A stretch of DNA of 64,000 nucleotides. Source: Nocardioides panaciterrulae (GTDB taxonomy: Bacteria > Actinomycetota > Actinomycetes > Propionibacteriales > Nocardioidaceae). Shown here piece by piece: positions 18,394 through 26,086 of the stretch (its first letter is position 1; every line of letters begins with the position of its first letter). A program made the position numbers and the translations under genes. Below the pieces are notes generated by a model that was not told where the DNA came from, made no database searches, and saw nothing but the letters and a program-made list of their open reading frames with translations. The stretch covers positions 3,470,001-3,534,000 of the forward strand of contig NZ_JACCBG010000001.1 of the NCBI RefSeq assembly GCF_013409645.1, in the 5' to 3' direction.

Positions 18394-18537
18394 ATGGCTT
18401 ATCTGGATAGGAAGCACGCCTTCGTCTCGTATGTCACAGAAGACAAGGAGGCGATTGACGGCCTGCGTGCCGTGCTCGAGGCCGCGCAGATCCCCTTGCT
18501 GGCGCGACCGCAACTATCCAACAGCGCTCGAGGCTGA
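18394..18537 (+). pseudogene. truncated, frameshifted TIR-domain gene
   Basis: Translation from the ATG at 18394 gives MAYLDRKHAFVSYVTEDKEA and continues to LRAVLEAAQIPL, the first part of a TIR domain (beta-A FVSY box and first helix). The next expected residues, WRDRN, appear in the +1 frame (about 18500-18514), so one base has been gained. After that the sequence leaves the family altogether and runs into the end of the DUF6119 gene. Only about 40 residues remain and the NADase catalytic glutamate region is missing. This is the stump of a TIR protein, probably a lost defence effector. Confidence 0.75.
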
Positions 18538-18540
18538 CAA

Positions 18541-20184
18541 CTATGTGATATTGATACGAGCCACCGAGGCATCCGCACCCAGCAACTTCAACTGGCGGAC
18601 ATGGTTTCGAAGGTTGACTTTACTGAAGGTCGGAAGACCCAAGGGAACAGGTCGTCCGTCCGCAACAGCAATGGCGTAGGTCACGCGCTCGGCGGCAGCC
18701 TTGGCCACAGGAGCAAACGCGGCATCGAGAGAGTTCACTTTGTCGACAAACGCTGGCTTGAGGACGGTGTCCACCTTGAGCAACTCCGCCGAAACGGTGC
18801 CCTGTCCGAAGAGATGACTGAGTGTTTGGCTGCCGTTATAGCGCTTCACGTGAATGAGGTAGCCACTCATATGCAGGAGGTCGCAAACTTCGATGTGCCC
18901 CCCGTCTTCAGTCGGGCAGAGCTTGCGGTCCAACGTGAGGAGATCGCTGCGCCCGATGACTGCCCGTTGGTTGTACGTCTTTTCGTCCCAAACAGTCCGC
19001 CAATCGATCAGATTGAGATTGGCGGTCACATCTAGAATTCCACTCAGGTCGTGGTCCAACTGTTCCGCATATGTCTCCTGCAAGCGGAACCATCGGCCGA
19101 GCGTCAGGATAAAGCGTGACGCCACGCGGCTCGCCTCAAACACCAACCAATGCCGGACCGGAAGCATCTGACTCGCCGCTTCCCCATCTGCCGTCATTGC
19201 AACGATGCGCACGGTCTTAAGGAAGCCCGACCCTCGCTTGACGTGTACCTCCGCCAGGGCTCTCCGCACAGCGGGGAGGCTCAACGCAGTGAAAGTGGAA
19301 CTGTGGTCACCGTTTCTCACCGCAAAGTGGTCGACGTCCTCTAAGCGAACATCATCAGGCGGAGCGAATTCGAGAAACTGCTGCTTCCAAGACTCTCCTC
19401 GGTCGGGCAGTCTCTCTAGGTCTTGAGGTCGTTCGAGCAGTGCCGCACCGAGCACTTGGTCGAGTTCCTTGGCGATCGAGTCACTGTTGCGAAGTGGTTC
19501 AAGGGCATCGATGAATTCGAACTGCTGTCGAACGTCAGCACTGTCAAGGTCGTCAAGCATTTGTTCTAGCTCTTGCTGAACCGTGGAGAGATCGGTGTCT
19601 GCCCTGAAAATGATCGAGTCGCCGGCCACCACAGAACCGGACTCGCCAGTACCGTCCAGGCGCCCGATCATCTTGCGGACGAACTCGCCTTCGAGCGGTA
19701 CACCGAAGTCGCGTAGTTGAGCTCCCGCAGGGAGAGTCACCGCTTGGGTTCTAGCCGTCGCATCGACTCGTCGGCTTCGTAGCTCCTGCACAGCCTCAGG
19801 TGCGAACCTTCGCATCGCGACGCGAAGTCCGAAGTTGTGGTCAACAAGGTCCCACTCGAGCGCGGAACTGCCGTAACCAAAGCAAACGGCGAACCATCGG
19901 CCTTTGACAGGAAGAAAGATCACCAGCCGGTGAGCCACATTGGCGATGGCGTCAGCTCCACTGAAGGCGGCCTCGAGTTGCTGCGCCCAAACAGGTTGAC
20001 GCGGCGCGCTCGAGCCGAGATATGCAATGGCTCCTGCTGGAGCGACCGATGTGGACGGAAGTTGCGTCATCCCTTGCGCGGCACCTGGGCGATACTTCGG
20101 GCGCAGCGCCCTCTCGACGTCCTTCACGCTGTCGATGAGGAGGTAGCAGTTGTACCTAAGTTTCGAGTCCTTCTTTGACAGCAT
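18541..20184 (-). CDS. DUF6119 / TIGR04141 sporadically distributed protein
   Basis: The product is 547 residues. The family hallmark is the C-terminal block at about 414-469, which includes DLLTLDRKLCPTEDGGHIEV and the segment GYLIHVKRYNGSQTLSHLFG. Its biochemical function is not established. The family is known for patchy distribution and occurrence near defence and mobile genes. The ATG at 20184 follows a G-rich ribosome site. The coding sequence looks less GC-rich than the metabolic operons on either side, consistent with transfer. An ISL3 element sits 50 bp upstream of the start, so the native promoter may be lost or replaced. The gene ends against the TIR remnant. Confidence 0.85.
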   Translation of the reverse strand: MLSKKDSKLRYNCYLLIDSVKDVERALRPKYRPGAAQGMTQLPSTSVAPAGAIAYLGSSAPRQPVWAQQLEAAFSGADAIANVAHRLVIFLPVKGRWFAVCFGYGSSALEWDLVDHNFGLRVAMRRFAPEAVQELRSRRVDATARTQAVTLPAGAQLRDFGVPLEGEFVRKMIGRLDGTGESGSVVAGDSIIFRADTDLSTVQQELEQMLDDLDSADVRQQFEFIDALEPLRNSDSIAKELDQVLGAALLERPQDLERLPDRGESWKQQFLEFAPPDDVRLEDVDHFAVRNGDHSSTFTALSLPAVRRALAEVHVKRGSGFLKTVRIVAMTADGEAASQMLPVRHWLVFEASRVASRFILTLGRWFRLQETYAEQLDHDLSGILDVTANLNLIDWRTVWDEKTYNQRAVIGRSDLLTLDRKLCPTEDGGHIEVCDLLHMSGYLIHVKRYNGSQTLSHLFGQGTVSAELLKVDTVLKPAFVDKVNSLDAAFAPVAKAAAERVTYAIAVADGRPVPLGLPTFSKVNLRNHVRQLKLLGADASVARINIT

Positions 20185-20225
20185 TCAGACATCCCCCCCG
20201 AGTAGTGGCCGCGCTCACCCTAGGG

Positions 20226-20257
20226 GTCAATCGGGCTCTTCTTACTTCAGGTGGGGG
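20226..20257. repeat. IS left end: 8-bp target duplication and inverted repeat
   Basis: GTCAATCG at 20226-20233 is the target-site duplicate, and the terminal inverted repeat begins at 20234 with GGCTCTTCTTAC. The first 24 bases of the two ends match at 21 positions, including the outer 12 and an inner GGTGGGGG block. Confidence 0.92.
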
Positions 20258-21719
20258 TGGCTGAGCCCGCCGCCGATGAGCAGCATGCGTAGGCGGTAGT
20301 TCTCGCGGTTGCGGAATCCTCTGGCCACGCGTCGATGGAGCTCGATCAGGCCGTTGATGGCCTCTGTGCCGCCGTTGTTGGATCGGCCGGTCTCGAAGTA
20401 GGCCAGGAACGCCTCTTTCCAGCGCTTCAGTGTGCGACCGAGTCGGGCCATCTCGGGGACCGGGCAGGTCGGGAACGAGTCGAGGATCTTGGTCGCGATC
20501 TTGCGGCCCTCGGCCGGATCGGGGTGGCGGTAGGCGGTGCGGAGTTGTTGGGCGCACGACCAGGCGATCCAGACCTGCAGGTGCTCATCGGGTCTGGCTG
20601 CGATGGCTTTCTCGAATCTGGCCCACTGCTTGTCGGTGAGCTTCTCCGCGCCCGCGCGCAGCAGTTTCTGGATGCCGTAGAGCGGGTCGCCCTTGCGGCC
20701 GCGGCGACCCAGGGTCTCTTGCTGGACCCGGCGCCGGCACTCATCGACCGCGGCGGTGCCGAGCTTCACGACATGGAACGCATCAACCACCGCGACGGCG
20801 TCCTCGAGCTTGTCGTCGATCGCGGTCTTGTAGCCCTGGAAAGGGTCCAGGGCGGCGACCTTCACGCCGTCGCGGAAGGCGTTGCCGCGTTCTTCGAGCC
20901 AGTCGGCGTAGGCCTTGCCGGATCGGCCCGGGACCAGGTCGAGCAGCCGCGCACGCACGCGTCCTTCCTGGTCACGACTCAGGTCGACCATCCCGGTGAG
21001 CTCTTTCGGGCCGCGGCCGCCGTCCTTGATCGGTCTGGTCGAGACGTGGTGCCAGATGTGTTCGTCCACGCCCAGGCTGGTGACGTTCTCGAAGCGTGCC
21101 GGGTCGACGGCCATGGCCTCGAGCAGCGGCTCGATCGAGCGCCATAGCGTGCGCCAGGTCGTGCCGAGCTGCCGCGCGAGGCCGGCGACCGAGGCGTGCT
21201 CGCGGCGGAGCTGGTTGATCGCCCACCAGCACGCACGCACCGTCAGCAACGCCCGCGGGCCCGCCAGATCCTCGCGCTGTTCGGTGAACGACCTGGCCGT
21301 GCACTTCTCCTCGCCGCAGCGCCACGTTCGTTTGCGCCAGACCAGCCGGACCGGGCGCCCGAAGCAGGGCACGTCGATCAGGCGCACGTCGCGTCGACCG
21401 TGGCTGTGTGCGATCACCCCACACCTACGACAGCCCGTCGGCTCAGGCGGTGTCTCGACAACGACACGGACCGCGCCGGCGTGTTCGCCGACGCCGATGA
21501 CGTGGAACCCATCGAGGCCGACGAGGAGGTCACACCGGTCGCAGTAGCAGGAGCGTTGAGAACGTGGGCGCGCGCGGTCGCACGCCGTAGGCTCGAGCAT
21601 CGTCGAGGCCTTTCGGTCGGTCAGCTTGGTCGCTACCGATCCTGGAAGGCCTCGACCCCTGTCTGGGTCAGGCGCTCAGGTCGTGTCGCTCACTGCCCCC
21701 ACCGCAGGTAAGAAGAGCC
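20234..21719. mobile_element. ISL3-family insertion sequence, complete
   Basis: The element is 1486 bp, has one intact transposase gene and terminal inverted repeats starting GGCTCTTCTTAC, and is flanked by perfect 8-bp direct repeats GTCAATCG (20226-20233 and 21720-21727). ISL3 members usually make 8-bp duplications, so boundaries and family agree. The clean duplication and the unbroken transposase indicate a recent, possibly still active, insertion. It landed just upstream of the DUF6119 gene. Confidence 0.93.
20242..21600 (-). CDS. ISL3-family transposase
   Basis: The product is 452 residues. It has an N-terminal zinc-binding region (CRRCGVIAHSHG; CGEEKCTARSF), a helix-turn-helix-like stretch (ASVAGLARQLGTTWRTLW), and the DDE catalytic core typical of ISL3 enzymes, with LGVDEHIWH, AALDPFQGYKTAI and VDAFHVVKLG. 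The usual C-terminal NGGTEAINGLI with the glutamate is present. The reading frame is uninterrupted and spans almost the entire element, so the enzyme is probably functional. Confidence 0.95.
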   Translation of the reverse strand: MLEPTACDRARPRSQRSCYCDRCDLLVGLDGFHVIGVGEHAGAVRVVVETPPEPTGCRRCGVIAHSHGRRDVRLIDVPCFGRPVRLVWRKRTWRCGEEKCTARSFTEQREDLAGPRALLTVRACWWAINQLRREHASVAGLARQLGTTWRTLWRSIEPLLEAMAVDPARFENVTSLGVDEHIWHHVSTRPIKDGGRGPKELTGMVDLSRDQEGRVRARLLDLVPGRSGKAYADWLEERGNAFRDGVKVAALDPFQGYKTAIDDKLEDAVAVVDAFHVVKLGTAAVDECRRRVQQETLGRRGRKGDPLYGIQKLLRAGAEKLTDKQWARFEKAIAARPDEHLQVWIAWSCAQQLRTAYRHPDPAEGRKIATKILDSFPTCPVPEMARLGRTLKRWKEAFLAYFETGRSNNGGTEAINGLIELHRRVARGFRNRENYRLRMLLIGGGLSHPHLK

Positions 21720-21727
21720 GTCAATCG
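21696..21727. repeat. IS right end: inverted repeat and 8-bp target duplication
   Basis: The right inverted repeat runs to 21719 and, read from the outside inward, starts GGCTCTTCTTACC. The second copy of the target duplicate, GTCAATCG, is at 21720-21727. The remaining 184 bp to the next small gene hold no recognised feature. Confidence 0.92.
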
Positions 21728-21911
21728 CCTCTTAGGTGCGCTTTCTGTAACGAAGGCGCGTGACCTACAACACTCGTCGCCGAATCGTCCTCGCCACCTC
21801 GGCGAACGCGCCGAGTGTCGCCGCTCCGGCGGCTACCCATAGAGTTCTGACGGATCGAAACACCCTCGGGTGGCGCAAATCGGGGAAACACACAATGGCG
21901 GGGAGCTGAAA

Positions 21912-22103
21912 ATGCCGGAGCGCGACGACAACGAGCTCCCAGACGACTTCATGCTGTCAACGCAGCTCATCTACGAGCGGGTGACCGCTGGTGCGTACCG
22001 AATCGCTCAAGGTGCCGTCGAGAACCGGGAGGCCGTTCGACTTCACCTAGGGCCGCCTCACAATGAGCTGTGGCTCGACCTCGGAAGCCGGTCGCCGACC
22101 TGA
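21912..22103 (+). CDS. small hypothetical protein
   Basis: This short frame encodes 63 residues (MPERDDNELPDDF...) and has a GGGGAG site seven bases before the ATG. A GTG at 21870 in the same frame is an alternative start. The sequence is acidic at the N-terminus and has no membrane segment or known motif. Nothing in the sequence tells its function. It may be a real small gene of the island or chance coding beside the insertion sequence. Confidence 0.4.
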   Translation: MPERDDNELPDDFMLSTQLIYERVTAGAYRIAQGAVENREAVRLHLGPPHNELWLDLGSRSPT

Positions 22104-22451
22104 GCCCCAGCGGGGGCACAAGCTGCGCCTCGGACCGCCCGGGAAGGGAAGCTTGTTGTTCCCTCCCGGACAACCGGCAATGTCGCGGCCGTTCACGTTC
22201 GGCGCGGCCGACCAAATGGCCGGACTGCCGGCCACGAGCTTGCCAAACTGGTCGCCAGGCATGCCGGACACCGTCGCCCCGAAGACGTCCACGGAGCCTG
22301 GATCCCCGCACATCGAGGTCGCTGCACCATCACTCAGAGTCGCGGGGCTCGCAGCCTGCGTCAGTTCGCCGCCACAAGGTCGGGTCTTCCCGCACGCAGT
22401 CACTTTGATCTGGCACCTTGGGGTCGAATCTTCCCGCAAAGCCGAAGGAAC
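22104..22451. other. 348-bp stretch without a recognised gene
   Basis: Open frames exist on both strands. One plus-strand frame ending at 22455 would overlap the DUF4268 start by ATGA, and a minus-strand frame also passes through. Neither product resembles a known family, so no gene is called. It may be the decayed remainder of the locus hit by the insertion sequence. Confidence 0.5.
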
Positions 22452-23423
22452 ATGAACGTGGTGGACCGCGATCAGAAGGGCCTGAGCCGGCTGGCAGCTG
22501 TGCCCGTGCGTGACATCTGGAAGCACGAGGCTCACGACTTCACCCTCTGGCTCCTGGAGAATGCGGATGTCCTTGGCGACGCCCTCGGCATGGACCTTGA
22601 ACTCACGGAAGCCGAGCGACGAGTCGGTGGGTTCGCGCTGGACCTGATCGGGACTGACCTTGCGACGAACACAGTGGTGATCGTTGAAAACCAGCTCGAG
22701 CAGACCGACCACTCCCACCTGGGACAGCTCTTGACCTACGCCGGCGGGACGGATCCTTCGACGATCGTGTGGTGTGCGCCGTCCTTTCGAGAGGAGCACC
22801 GTGCCGCGTTGGACTGGCTCAACGAACACACTGACGAGGACACCCGGTTCTTCGGTGTCGAGATCGCGGCTGTCCGCATCGACGACTCGCGACCAGCTCC
22901 ACTGTTCCGCATAGTGGCGAAGCCGAACGATTGGACCAAGCAGGTTCACAACGAACGGACCGCCGTGACGCTGTCGCCGAAGTCGCTCGCCTACCAGGAG
23001 TTTTGGAACGAACTACTCGGCCGGATCCGCGCTGAACATCCGACCTGGACGCGGTCGACCGCCGCCTCCGCGCAGTCCTGGATCACCCTTCCCTACGGAA
23101 GCTCGTCGATCTGGTACGGGATGGCTTTCACAATGGCGGGTCCTCGTGTCGAGTTGTACTTCGGCGGCCCCGATGCTGAGGCAAATCTCGCTGAGTTCAA
23201 GCGGTTCACCGCTCACAGGCATCTGCTCGACGAGGAGTTCGGACCGGCGATCCGCTATGACGCCCTGCCGGGAAAGAAGGCGTGCCGGATTCACATTGAC
23301 CGACTCAGCGGCGACGTGCTCGACACGGATGCGCACGCCGAGTTCATCACGTGGTTCATCGCCACCATGGAGAAGTTCCGGCCCCTCACCCAACAGATCA
23401 AGTCGCTGCTCGGAGACAACTAA
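22452..23423 (+). CDS. DUF4268 protein with PD-(D/E)XK-like nuclease fold
   Basis: The product is up to 323 residues. The N-terminal half has a restriction-endonuclease-like pattern: GGFALDLIGTDLATNTVVIVENQLE, split here as GGFALDLIG with Asp 64 and VVIVENQLE with Glu 79 and Gln 81, followed by HSHLGQLLTYAGG. The C-terminal half (from about 180, AYQEFWNELLGRI) is the DUF4268 region. Such proteins occur with restriction-modification and other defence genes and may cut or bind DNA. The ribosome site GAAGGA lies very close to the ATG at 22452, so GTG at 22458 or 22461 could be the true start. Confidence 0.8.
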   Translation: MNVVDRDQKGLSRLAAVPVRDIWKHEAHDFTLWLLENADVLGDALGMDLELTEAERRVGGFALDLIGTDLATNTVVIVENQLEQTDHSHLGQLLTYAGGTDPSTIVWCAPSFREEHRAALDWLNEHTDEDTRFFGVEIAAVRIDDSRPAPLFRIVAKPNDWTKQVHNERTAVTLSPKSLAYQEFWNELLGRIRAEHPTWTRSTAASAQSWITLPYGSSSIWYGMAFTMAGPRVELYFGGPDAEANLAEFKRFTAHRHLLDEEFGPAIRYDALPGKKACRIHIDRLSGDVLDTDAHAEFITWFIATMEKFRPLTQQIKSLLGDN

Positions 23424-23514
23424 GCCGTCGAGCGCGGCGCGTCTTACCGCCGCCTCTGCCCTCCTCAGCTTGTGCCCGTCAGGAAGTCTCGGTGTGCGCG
23501 CGTAGCCTCTCGCC

Positions 23515-24699
23515 ATGAACGATGAACGGCTGCGGTGCGCAGAGTCAGCTCTTCGGACGGTGCCCGAGGACTACCGGACGGTGAACGCAGCTGATGTTGC
23601 CGATCAGGAACGCGGCCACAGCTTCCATCAGGGCATGCACATCGGTTGGGCCTGGGGGGAGGACGAGCGCGGCCGGCCCTACCTCGATTTCCTCTCGGAG
23701 CACCGACACCCGGGCATGCAGGCGGGGCGCTACTTCGCGGACGGCACAACGGAACCGATCGCAACTCCCGCCTCGGCGCGAGAGGTGTCGCCGGATCCCG
23801 TCGAAGACGCCGAGTTAGAACGGCATTTCTTCGAGCACAATCGAGTTGCCTACGCGGACCTGCGTGACCGCGGCCTCTTGCCTGCGGTGGGCGAGAACGT
23901 CGGTTTGCAGGACATCAACGAGTACCTACTCAAGGGCGGATCGCCGACCAGCGGGAGCGAGCCGGACGCCGACAGCAACGTCGCCGGTGCCCACGGCGTC
24001 CGCCTCGGTGGCGGCTGGGATGAGCCGCTTCGCGACGAGCTGGCCAAGCCGTACTGGTCCAAGCTGCTGGAATTCGTCACCTACGAGCGGGAGAACTACG
24101 AGGTTTACCCACCGAGGGCACAGACCTTCGAGGCGTTCGAGTTGACGCCGTACGACGACGTCAAGGTCGTCATTCTCGGTCAGGATCCGTATATCAAGCC
24201 TGGGCAGGCGCACGGGCTGGCGTTCTCCGTGCCGACCGGCATCACCATCCCTCCGTCCTTACGAAACATTCGCAAGGAACTGGCCGCCGACCTCGAAATC
24301 AGCTTGTCTGACCTGCCGGACCACGGTGATCTGACCGCGTGGGCCGAGCAGGGTGTCCTGCTGCTGAACACAACCCTGACCGTTCGCCGCGGCAAGTCGA
24401 ACTCCCACGAAGGGATGGGCTGGGAGACGTTTACGGACGGCGTCATCAGCGCCATCAGTGCCGGGCTCAAGGGGGTCGTGTTCATCCTGTGGGGTGGCCC
24501 TGCACAGAAGAAGGCAAAGTTGATCGACCTGACCCGTCACCCAGCGCCAATCAAGGCTGCACATCCGAAAGCTCGGGCCAACGCGCACAACCCGCTCGCA
24601 GGATCCAAGCCGTTCACGACAGCCAACAAGCTCCTAGCCTCCGCCGGGCGGGCGCCAGTGGACTGGTCACTTCTGGACCGGACGCCGCAAGACGAGTGA
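23515..24699 (+). CDS. ung: uracil-DNA glycosylase with long N-terminal extension and altered loop
   Basis: The product is 394 residues, against about 225-250 for ordinary family 1 Ung. Residues from about 167 align with Ung: VVILGQDPY at 218-226 with catalytic Asp 224, QAHGLAFSVP, GVLLLNTTLTVRRG and VVFILWGGPAQKK. The minor-groove loop that normally reads HPSPLS is HPKARANAH here: the catalytic His 350 is kept, but Arg 354 stands where Ung inserts a leucine into DNA. In GQDPYHGPGQ the HG is IK. The first 165 residues have no match I recognise. The protein should excise uracil or a modified base. Its place among defence-type genes suggests a target in foreign DNA, which is inference. No clear ribosome site precedes the ATG. 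Confidence 0.85.
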   Translation: MNDERLRCAESALRTVPEDYRTVNAADVADQERGHSFHQGMHIGWAWGEDERGRPYLDFLSEHRHPGMQAGRYFADGTTEPIATPASAREVSPDPVEDAELERHFFEHNRVAYADLRDRGLLPAVGENVGLQDINEYLLKGGSPTSGSEPDADSNVAGAHGVRLGGGWDEPLRDELAKPYWSKLLEFVTYERENYEVYPPRAQTFEAFELTPYDDVKVVILGQDPYIKPGQAHGLAFSVPTGITIPPSLRNIRKELAADLEISLSDLPDHGDLTAWAEQGVLLLNTTLTVRRGKSNSHEGMGWETFTDGVISAISAGLKGVVFILWGGPAQKKAKLIDLTRHPAPIKAAHPKARANAHNPLAGSKPFTTANKLLASAGRAPVDWSLLDRTPQDE

Positions 24700-24829
24700 C
24701 ACCCGCGGCGAGCCATCAGTGTCCATCGCTGACTGCGCTCCGGATCGGCAATACCGAGCACCAGCATGAGGTGTCGTTCCGCCGCCTGTCGGCGCGGCCG
24801 GATCGCCGGCGTCGCGTAGCCTCGGCGGG

Positions 24830-25261
24830 GTGAGTGTGGACCCCTACCGCCTGGAGCGCTTCGTCGAGGCGCAGTCAAACGGTATCCACGATCAGGCGCT
24901 GGACGAGTTGCGTGCTGGCCACAAGACGAGTCATTGGATGTGGTTCGTCTTCCCGCAGGCTGCCGGTCTGGGCTTCTCGCCGATGTCACAGCGCTACGCC
25001 ATCAGTTCGCTCCCTGAAGCGCGCGCTTACCTGAATCACCCCGTGCTCGGTCCGCGGCTGGTCGAATGCGCCCGGGCGGTCCTGTCCCACTCCGATCGGA
25101 CTGCTCGCCAGATCATGGGGTCACCCGATGACGCGAAACTGCGCTCCTCGATGACGCTCTTCGCCATCGCCGCCGAATCAGAGCTGGTGTTCCAGCAGGT
25201 TCTGGACACGTTCTTCGCCGAGGAACGAGACCCGCGGACCGTGGACTTCCTGGGCACATGA
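24830..25261 (+). CDS. DUF1810 family protein
   Basis: The product is 143 residues, the usual length. The family pattern is clear: DPYRLERFVEAQ at the start, SHWMWFVFPQAAGLGFSPMSQRYAIS in the middle (read as SHWMWFVFPQ plus SQRYAIS), and KLRSSMTLFAIAA near the end. The biochemical function of DUF1810 proteins is unknown. The GTG start sits in a G-rich run. It lies 130 bp after the glycosylase gene and may be cotranscribed with it. Confidence 0.85.
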   Translation: MSVDPYRLERFVEAQSNGIHDQALDELRAGHKTSHWMWFVFPQAAGLGFSPMSQRYAISSLPEARAYLNHPVLGPRLVECARAVLSHSDRTARQIMGSPDDAKLRSSMTLFAIAAESELVFQQVLDTFFAEERDPRTVDFLGT

Positions 25262-25430
25262 GCGCGCCGCTGTGGTCGACTTCCGCGTTGGAGTCGACCG
25301 GCTGTGAGGGGGACCCCGCCGAGAAAGGGACCGACCGGACCTTCGATAGCGCGAGAGGACCCGCGTCATACCGCCGCGAACAGGCTGCACCGTGCAGCCG
25401 AGACCCCAACGCGCGCCGTGCTCACGCGGC

Positions 25431-25820
25431 TCAGATCTCTTGAGCGGGCCTTCGGGCGTCGTGAGTCGCGGCCGGCAACAGCGCGCTAACGGTCAACACC
25501 CAGATCGCGGCGATCGCGGCCGACGTCACCCAACCGCGCCAAAGCGCGAGCGCGGCGCCGCCGACGAGCAGCGTTGTCAGCAGACCAGCCCATCGGAATG
25601 AGCTCATCAACTGAAGGATGTCCCGTACGGTGGTTGGCGCTGCGACGCCGACGGTTTCCTTATGGAAGCGAACCGGCAGGACCAGGACGACAAGCCCCAC
25701 AGCAACAGCCCAGAGTGAGTGGAGCGCATCGACGGCGGCCACAGCCGCCATCGCAGCGAACGAAATGCGTAAGACGGCCTCCACCGCGCTGGCCCGGCGC
25801 GCTGAACCTCTGATTTTCAT
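25431..25820 (-). CDS. small membrane protein, unknown function
   Basis: The product is 129 residues with about four hydrophobic segments, for example ISFAAMAAVAAVDALHSLWA, AVGLVVLVLPV and TSAAIAAIWVLTVSALLP. The ATG at 25820 (MKIRGSARR) is chosen over a longer reading because of its basic N-terminus, though its ribosome site is weak. No family is recognised. It points against its neighbours. The 169-bp gap to its left and 266-bp gap to its right show nothing recognisable. Confidence 0.55.
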   Translation of the reverse strand: MKIRGSARRASAVEAVLRISFAAMAAVAAVDALHSLWAVAVGLVVLVLPVRFHKETVGVAAPTTVRDILQLMSSFRWAGLLTTLLVGGAALALWRGWVTSAAIAAIWVLTVSALLPAATHDARRPAQEI

Positions 25821-26086
25821 GCGCCGAGGATGACACCCCGGACGAGGATCTGCCCGCAATCAGATGGCACAACTATCCCATTGGGCGAAACCGCCGCGGG
25901 ACTTGCAAGTCGAAGGTGCGTTCATTCCGCCGCTGCTGGGGCATTGGATGCCCCGCACGTCGGTGCCTGCAGGCCGCGCCCCGCCACAAGGGTCGGCACG
26001 AGCACGGGTAGACCGGCGCGCCTGACCGTCAGCAGACGTGGGCGAGCCGGCACTCGTCGGGAGGGAGACCCCGATAGCGTCCGGGG

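Noticed and set aside
22063..22455. 130-codon plus-strand frame overlapping the DUF4268 start by ATGA
   Set aside because: No family likeness, no ribosome site, and a competing minus-strand frame; the overlap may be chance.
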